A DNA stretch of 64,000 nucleotides from Acetobacteraceae bacterium (GTDB taxonomy: Bacteria; Pseudomonadota; Alphaproteobacteria; Acetobacterales; Acetobacteraceae), in assembly GCA_027449745.1 (NCBI GenBank), contig DAIDKZ010000080.1, positions 1 to 64,000 of the forward strand, written 5' to 3'. The position numbers and the translations under genes are program-made. The first letter of the stretch is position 1; the number at the start of each line of letters is the position of its first letter. The notes beneath the pieces were generated by a model that worked only from the letters and a program-made list of their open reading frames with translations, had not been told where the DNA came from and made no database searches. Shown here one piece after another: positions 59,266 through 64,000 of this stretch.

Positions 59266-59697
59266 TCACTTTCCGGCCTTCTCCATCAGCGATTTCACCT
59301 CGTCCATCGCTTCCATGAAGCGCCGGTTCAGCAGCCCGAGCGCCTCGGCATTGGCGTGCTGGATGAGATCGCTCAGCTCCTTGCTGTTGGCGATCGAGCG
59401 CTCGTAGGCGTGCTTGAGCAGTTCGGCCTGCTTCGCCGCCTTCGACGCCGGCGCGTCCGCCTCGCTCATCACCTTCACCGTCTCGGCGAGTTCCGAGACC
59501 ATCTGCTGGAGAATCTCCATATGGCGCCGGGCGACGGTCTGCGCGCCCTCCAGGGCGACGCGGTTGGCCTGCGAAAATACTTCGATATTGCGCCGATAGG
59601 TGCCGAGCAGCGTCTCCACGTCGGGAACGTTCGGCAGTTTCATATCGGCGAACATCTTCATCGGATCGATGTCGGGGGTTTTCGGTCGCGTCGCCAT
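59266..59697 (-). CDS. Phasin family protein
   Basis: 143-residue helical, amphipathic phasin (TIGR01841-type). The core VFSQANRVALEGAQTVARRH and VSELAETVKVMSEADAP heptad-like repeats, and a Lys/Ala-rich end (SLMEKAGK), fit proteins that coat polyhydroxyalkanoate granules and regulate their size. No phaC or phaZ gene is in the window. Its promoter candidate is in the 119-base gap upstream. Confidence 0.88.
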   Translation of the reverse strand: MATRPKTPDIDPMKMFADMKLPNVPDVETLLGTYRRNIEVFSQANRVALEGAQTVARRHMEILQQMVSELAETVKVMSEADAPASKAAKQAELLKHAYERSIANSKELSDLIQHANAEALGLLNRRFMEAMDEVKSLMEKAGK

Positions 59698-59744
59698 CTG
59701 CGGTCCTTTCGGTTGCAGCCGTGAAGTGCTCCTCCGCGACGCCC

Positions 59745-59750
59745 ACTATA
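59745..59750 (-). promoter_or_regulatory. -10 box candidate of phasin gene
   Basis: TATAGT on the minus strand lies about 50 bases before the phasin ATG. The -35 region 16 bases upstream reads TTTCCG, a weak match. Confidence 0.35.
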
Positions 59751-59816
59751 GCCCCTCCGCCGGCTGCGGAAATGCCCGCCATGGGGGGTGGCGAAATTTC
59801 ATCGGCGGCGCCACGC

Positions 59817-60200
59817 TCAGGCCGGGCGCTTCGCCGGACGCAGCGCCGAGACCGTGAGCAGGCCCCAGCTCGCCATCAGCATCGTGCCGCCGACCGGGGC
59901 GAGCGGGCCGAACCGCGGCAGGCCGAGCGCGCCAGCGGCGACCGTGGCGCAGAACAGCACAAGGCCGAGGGCGAAACCCGCGGCCGCGAGGTGGGCCGGC
60001 GCGCCGCCGCGCGGGCTCCACAAGGCGGCGGCCAGCAGGGCGAGCACGTGCCAGAGCTGCATCTCGACCGCACTGGCGAGCAGCCGCGCCGCATGTTCCT
60101 CCAGCCCGCCATGCGCGCCATAGGCGGCCAGCGCCACGCCGCTCGCCCCGCCGATGCCGGCCAGCGCCACCCAGAGCCGCTGCAGACCACCCGCCATCAT
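59817..60200 (-). CDS. DUF423 family small membrane protein
   Basis: 127-residue protein of four hydrophobic helices. LAGIGGASGVALAAYGAHG at the start and PVGGTMLMASWGLL near the end are the DUF423 (YgdD-like) pattern. Its function is unknown; it lies in the inner membrane. The start is the ATG at 60200, with GGAGCAAGG upstream. It is divergent from the proline iminopeptidase gene. Confidence 0.88.
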   Translation of the reverse strand: MMAGGLQRLWVALAGIGGASGVALAAYGAHGGLEEHAARLLASAVEMQLWHVLALLAAALWSPRGGAPAHLAAAGFALGLVLFCATVAAGALGLPRFGPLAPVGGTMLMASWGLLTVSALRPAKRPA

Positions 60201-60296
60201 CCCTTGCTCCCCCGCATCCCGCGCTGCCCGCCACCACGGCCCGCATCTCCCCGGACAGGTTCCGCAAACGGGCGCGGCGTGCCAGACTTCGCCACC

Positions 60297-61253
60297 ATGC
60301 CACGCGGTGACCTCTTCCCCGAGATCGGACCCTACGAGACCGGCTTCCTGCCGCTCTCGGACGGGCATGTGATGTATTGGGAGCAGGTCGGCAATCCGCG
60401 CGCCCCCGCGGCTTTGTTCCTGCACGGCGGCCCCGGTGCCGGCGCCGGGGCGGTGCATCGGCGCTTCTTCGACCCCGACTCCTGGCGCGTGGTGATTTTC
60501 GACCAGCGCGGCGCCGGCCGCTCCACCCCGCTCGGCAGCCTCGCCGCCAACACCACGCCGCACCTGGTCGCCGACATCGAGACGCTGCGGCGCCATCTCG
60601 GCATCGAGCGCTGGCTGCTCTTCGGCGGCTCCTGGGGCTCGACGCTGGCCTTGGCCTATGCCCAGCAGCATCCGGAGCGGGTCGCCGGCTGCGTCCTGCG
60701 CGGCATTTTTCTCGGCCGCGCGGAGGAGGTGGAGTGGTTCCTGCACGGGCTGGGGCGCGTGTTCCCCGAAGCCCAGGCCGCCTTCCTCGGGTTCCTGCCC
60801 GAGGCCGAGCGCGGCGACCCGCTCGCGGCCTATCTGCGGCGCCTGACCGACCCCTCGCCGTCCGTGCATCTGCCCGCCGCCCGGGCCTGGTCGATCTATG
60901 AGGGGGCGTGCAGCACGCTGCTGCCCAGCCCCGATACGGTGGCGGCCTTCGCCCAGGAGCGTAGCGCGCTCGGGCTGGCGCGCATCGAGGCGCATTACTT
61001 CGCCCATAACCTCTTTCTTCCGCCCGAGGGCCTGCTCGGGCACATGCATCGGCTGACTGGCATCCGCGCCGAGATCGTCCAGGGCCGCTACGACATGATC
61101 TGTCCGCCGCGCACCGCCTTCGATCTGGCCGCCGCGTGGCCCGGCGCCCGGCTGTCGCTGATCCCCGACGCCGGACACTCGGCCCTCGAAGCCGGAACGC
61201 GCCGCGCGCTGATCGCGGCCGTGGACCGGTTCCGCCAGGCCGCGCCCTTCTGA
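60297..61253 (+). CDS. pip: Proline iminopeptidase
   Basis: 318-residue alpha/beta hydrolase of peptidase family S33. It has the HGGPGAGAG oxyanion loop, FDQRGAGRSTP, the nucleophile elbow FGGSWGSTLALAYAQ (Ser), the Asp in QGRYDMICPP and His in DAGHSALE. It removes N-terminal proline from peptides in the cytosol. The ATG at 60297 (MPRGDLFPEIGPYETGFLPL) matches family starts. It lies 97 bases from the divergent DUF423 gene and 24 bases before a DUF4142 lipoprotein gene. Confidence 0.93.
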   Translation: MPRGDLFPEIGPYETGFLPLSDGHVMYWEQVGNPRAPAALFLHGGPGAGAGAVHRRFFDPDSWRVVIFDQRGAGRSTPLGSLAANTTPHLVADIETLRRHLGIERWLLFGGSWGSTLALAYAQQHPERVAGCVLRGIFLGRAEEVEWFLHGLGRVFPEAQAAFLGFLPEAERGDPLAAYLRRLTDPSPSVHLPAARAWSIYEGACSTLLPSPDTVAAFAQERSALGLARIEAHYFAHNLFLPPEGLLGHMHRLTGIRAEIVQGRYDMICPPRTAFDLAAAWPGARLSLIPDAGHSALEAGTRRALIAAVDRFRQAAPF

Positions 61254-61277
61254 GCTTCACACTGCCGCGAGAGTGAC

Positions 61278-61838
61278 ATGCCCCATCCCGCCTTGCCGCC
61301 CATTTCCGCTGCTGCCGTAACGCTTTTCCTGGTGCTCGCCGGCTGCGGGCCGATGCAGCCATTCGGTCCCGCCGCCCCGCCGCCGCCGCCCATGCCGGTC
61401 GCCCCGCCGCAATCCGTCGGGCCGCGCGATACCGCCTTCATCACCGATGCGAGCAGCGAGCTGATCGCCACCGGCGCGCTGAGCCGGGTCGCGAGCACCC
61501 ACGCCCGCACCGCGCGCCTGCGCGACCTCGCCCAGCAGATCACAAAGGCGAGCGACGCCACCAATGCCAAGCTGCGCGCCCTGGCCTCGGTCAAGGATGT
61601 CGTCCCCCCCGCCGAGCTCGGCCAGGACGATCTTCTGGCCCAGCAGATGCTGACGGCCGCCAAGCCCGACGAGTTCGATCGCGCGTTCCTCGACGCCATC
61701 GGCCCGCACCAGGAGCGGCTGGTCTCGCTGTTCACGGCGGCCAGCCAGAGCGCCGATCCGGACGTCAAGGCGCTGGCCGCGGGTGGCCTGCCGGGGCTGA
61801 AGACCGATCTGGACGCCTTGGCACGCGCCGCGAAATGA
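61278..61838 (+). CDS. DUF4142 domain lipoprotein
   Basis: 186-residue predicted lipoprotein. The signal ends in LVLAGCG (lipobox LAGC); a Pro-rich linker (PPPPPMPVAPP) leads to a helical DUF4142 domain: DTAFITDASSELIATGALSRVAS with the later QHRLV-like segment PHQERLVSLFTAASQ. The family is a ferritin-like four-helix bundle of unknown role in the envelope. The usual metal residues are only partly visible. The dehydrogenase gene follows after 40 bases. Confidence 0.85.
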   Translation: MPHPALPPISAAAVTLFLVLAGCGPMQPFGPAAPPPPPMPVAPPQSVGPRDTAFITDASSELIATGALSRVASTHARTARLRDLAQQITKASDATNAKLRALASVKDVVPPAELGQDDLLAQQMLTAAKPDEFDRAFLDAIGPHQERLVSLFTAASQSADPDVKALAAGGLPGLKTDLDALARAAK

Positions 61839-61878
61839 CCGATCAGCGGCAACCAGGCAGCAGCGCGAGGAGGGACGC

Positions 61879-62790
61879 ATGAGCGCAGGACAAACGCGGG
61901 TAGGGGTGATCGGGCTCGGCTCGATGGGCATGGGCGTGGCCCTCAACCTCGCGCGCAAGGGCTTCACCGTGTTCGGCTGCGACATCAGCGAACGAGCCCG
62001 GGCGGACCTCGCCGCCGCCGGTGGCACCGCGCTCGCCAGCCCGGCCGAACTCCCCGCCGACCTCGCCGCGGTCATCGTCCTGGTCGTCAACGACGCCCAG
62101 GTGCAGACGGTGCTGTTCGGCGCCGAGGGCTGCGCCGGGCGGCTCGCGGCCGGGACCGTGGTGATCTGCTCCGCCACCGTCGCCCCCGCGGCGGCGCGGG
62201 CGACGGGCGAGAAGCTCGCCGCCGCCGGACTGGTCATGCTGGATGCCCCGGTCTCCGGCGGTGCGGCCGGCGCGCGCGCGGGCACGATGACGGTGATGGC
62301 CTCCGGCAGTGACGCCGCCTTCGCCGCCGCCGAGCCGGTGCTGGCGGCGATCGCATCCAAGGTCTGGCGGCTCGGCGCGGAGATCGGCGTCGGCTCGACG
62401 GTGAAGATGGTCAACCAGCTCCTCGCCGGCGTCCACATCGCCGCCGCCGCCGAGGCGATGGCGCTGGGCATCCGCGCCGGCGCGGACCCGCAGACGCTCT
62501 ACGACGTCATCTCGACCTCGGCCGGCAGCTCGTGGATGTGGCAGAACCGCGTGCCGCACATCCTGGCCGGCGACGACACGCCGCTCTCGGCGGTGAACAT
62601 CTTCGTCAAGGACCTCGGCATCGTGCTCGACCAGGCCCGCGCCCTCACCTTTCCCCTGCCGCTCGCCGCCAGCGCCCACCAGCTTTTCCTCGCCGCCGCG
62701 GCCAACGGCCAGGGCGGCAAGGACGACGCCTTCGTCATCCGCGTCTGGCAGGCGCTCGCCGGGATCCCCCTCCCCGCCGGAGCCGGATGA
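61879..62790 (+). CDS. ltnD: NAD-dependent 3-hydroxyacid dehydrogenase, LtnD-like
   Basis: 303-residue beta-hydroxyacid dehydrogenase. The Rossmann loop is IGLGSMGMGVALNLARKG, the substrate loop DAPVSGGAAGARAGTMTVM, and the catalytic Lys lies in STVKMVNQLLAGVH. VVNDAQVQTVLFG resembles L-threonate dehydrogenase (LtnD), which starts four-carbon acid sugar breakdown, but 3-hydroxyisobutyrate dehydrogenase-type enzymes are close relatives and the ltn partner genes (ltnABC family) are not in the window. The start at 61879 has GCGAGGAGGGACGC upstream. Confidence 0.85.
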   Translation: MSAGQTRVGVIGLGSMGMGVALNLARKGFTVFGCDISERARADLAAAGGTALASPAELPADLAAVIVLVVNDAQVQTVLFGAEGCAGRLAAGTVVICSATVAPAAARATGEKLAAAGLVMLDAPVSGGAAGARAGTMTVMASGSDAAFAAAEPVLAAIASKVWRLGAEIGVGSTVKMVNQLLAGVHIAAAAEAMALGIRAGADPQTLYDVISTSAGSSWMWQNRVPHILAGDDTPLSAVNIFVKDLGIVLDQARALTFPLPLAASAHQLFLAAAANGQGGKDDAFVIRVWQALAGIPLPAGAG

Positions 62791-62834
62791 CATCGCTGTC
62801 GCTCAGCCATCCCGCTCCCGCTCTTCGTTCGATC

Positions 62835-62877
62835 GCGTGATTCAGACCTGCGGCGATTCCGCCTCCGGTCATCACGC
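62835..62877. repeat. Palindromic element 4, sharing the core of element 3
   Basis: Outer arms GCGTGAT and ATCACGC, a left-side unpaired TCAG, inner arms ACC/GGT and the core GGCGATTCCGCC, identical to the core at 21855-21866. It lies between convergent genes and its right end (ATCACGCT-CTA) runs into the TAG stop of the minus-strand amidase. Confidence 0.65.
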
Positions 62878-62878
62878 T

Positions 62879-64000
62879 CTAAACACTGATCGCCGCCTCG
62901 ACGGCCGCGGCGAGGCGGAACAGGCGTGAATCGCCCATGGTCTCGCCCATGAGCATGAACCCGACCGGCGGCTCGTCCGGCGCCTGGCAGGGCAGGCTGA
63001 TGGCGCAGCGGTCGAGCAGATTGACGATCGAGGTGTTGCGCAGGGACTGCATGTTGATGCGGTAATAGGCCTCGTCCGCGACCAGTTCATCGAGCCGCGG
63101 CGGGACGATCGGCACGGTCGGCATCACCATGGCATCGAGATCGGCGGTCTCCGCGTCCATGCGCGCGATCATCCGTGCCCGCGCGGCGATGAGGCCGAGA
63201 TAGTCCGCCGCACTCTGCTCGCGCCCGCGCTCGATGCGCACCCGCACCCTCGGGTCGTAGCCGGCGCCGGCGCGGGCCAGCAATTCCCGGTGCCAGGCGA
63301 AGGATTCGGCGGCCGAGAACCCGCCCAGCGCGGTGACCTCGCCGATCAGCTCGAAGGCGGCGAAGCGGCGGCGGACGATGCGCGCCCCGGCCGCTTCCAG
63401 CCGTCCCAAGGCGCGCTCGAAGGCGCGCGCCACGGCTTCGTCCAGCGCCTCGCACGCCACCGTCTCCGGCAGCCCGAGCCGCAGCCCGGCCAGCGGCAGC
63501 GCTGGCGGCGCGGCCGGCGTCTCGCCCGCCATCACCGCATCGAGAATGGCGCAGCAGCCGACCGAGTTGGCCAGGGGACCGATCGAATCGAGCGTGGTCG
63601 AGAGCGGCAGCGCGCCCTCGCGCGGGATGCGCCGCGCCGTCGGCTTGTAGCCGGTGACGCCGCAGAACGCCGCCGGAATCCGGCAGGAGCCGCCGGTGTC
63701 GGTGCCGATGGCGCCGATCGCCATCCCGTCGGCGACCGAGACCGCGGCGCCGGAGGAACTGCCGCCGGGCACCCGCCGCCCGGCGCGGTCCCAAGGGCTG
63801 AGCGGCGTGCCGAAATGCGGGTTGGAGCCGAGCCCGGAATAGGCGAACTCGGCCATGTTGGTGCGCCCGACCGGGATCAGCCCGGCGGCGAGCAGCCGGG
63901 CCACGACGGGGGCGTGCGCCGTCGCCGGCGGGGCATCGGCGAGCACGCGCGCACCGGCCGGCGTCGGCTCGCCAGCGATGTCGAACAGGTCCTTGAGACT
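62879..64000 (-). CDS. Amidase, 5' end beyond the window
   Basis: Amidase-signature enzyme, 373 residues visible. The open frame continues past the ATG at 63946 to the right edge with SLKDLFDIAGEPTPAGARVL, which holds the catalytic Lys (LKD), so the true start lies outside. The Ser-cisSer loop PGGSSSGAAVS and DTGGSCRIPAAFCG (nucleophile region) are intact. It could hydrolyse an amide, carbamate or allophanate-like substrate. It converges on the dehydrogenase gene with the palindrome at 62835 between them. It is a different subfamily from the amidase at 7053, judged by the loop sequences. Confidence 0.9.
   Translation of the reverse strand, partial: SLKDLFDIAGEPTPAGARVLADAPPATAHAPVVARLLAAGLIPVGRTNMAEFAYSGLGSNPHFGTPLSPWDRAGRRVPGGSSSGAAVSVADGMAIGAIGTDTGGSCRIPAAFCGVTGYKPTARRIPREGALPLSTTLDSIGPLANSVGCCAILDAVMAGETPAAPPALPLAGLRLGLPETVACEALDEAVARAFERALGRLEAAGARIVRRRFAAFELIGEVTALGGFSAAESFAWHRELLARAGAGYDPRVRVRIERGREQSAADYLGLIAARARMIARMDAETADLDAMVMPTVPIVPPRLDELVADEAYYRINMQSLRNTSIVNLLDRCAISLPCQAPDEPPVGFMLMGETMGDSRLFRLAAAVEAAISV

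Overview
The window is very GC-rich chromosomal DNA of an alphaproteobacterium. The gene order tig-clpP-clpX-lon-HU-tRNA-Val-tRNA-Asp-nuoA-N-birA-coaX-rnj, the phasin gene and the many oxidoreductases fit Rhodospirillales, perhaps Acetobacteraceae. That placement is inference from gene content and order; no rRNA gene is present to fix it. I see no insertion sequence, prophage, integrase or CRISPR array, and no gene-free stretch longer than about 300 bases. || Region by region. 1-3.4 kb: an exported protein of unknown role, a divergent-motif trehalose-6-phosphate synthase (otsA copy 1) and a convergent beta-barrel-like protein. 3.4-8.3 kb (minus): a tight five-gene catabolic operon of amidase, D-2-hydroxyacid dehydrogenase, zinc alcohol dehydrogenase, CurA-like NADPH reductase and DUF3237 protein. 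8.4-9.7 kb (plus): two coupled unknown genes, one a lipoprotein, then a RidA protein. 9.9-16.9 kb (plus): acetoin-dehydrogenase-type genes acoABC, then hyuAB (hydantoinase/oxoprolinase family). 17-21.7 kb (plus): an RND permease without adaptor or outer-membrane partner, directly followed by a D-aminoacylase. 21.7-21.9 kb: three consecutive palindromic elements. 21.9-25.3 kb (minus): an OxyR-type regulator, a P450 and an orphan ABC-type binding protein. 25.4-43.1 kb (minus): the complete 14-gene complex I operon nuoA-N running into birA, coaX and RNase J. 43.3-50.4 kb (minus): tRNA-Asp, tRNA-Val, HU, Lon, ClpX, ClpP, trigger factor and tRNA-Leu, a protein quality-control block. 50.4-53.8 kb (minus): der, bamB and a YfgM-like gene, an order also found in enterobacteria. 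54-57.8 kb (plus): a lipoprotein, otsB, otsA copy 2 and a second beta-barrel-like protein. 57.9-64 kb: GST, QueE, phasin, DUF423, proline iminopeptidase, DUF4142 lipoprotein, a threonate/hydroxyisobutyrate-type dehydrogenase and an amidase cut by the right edge. || Most of the window is conserved housekeeping DNA. The parts most worth a second look are the palindromic elements whose edges supply TAG stop codons of the flanking genes, the P450/binding-protein/OxyR trio, the orphan RND pump coupled to a D-aminoacylase, the His-rich extensions in NuoJ and the RND pump, and the two otsA genes, each with a beta-barrel-like neighbour. I did not find a clearly new defence or biosynthetic system.
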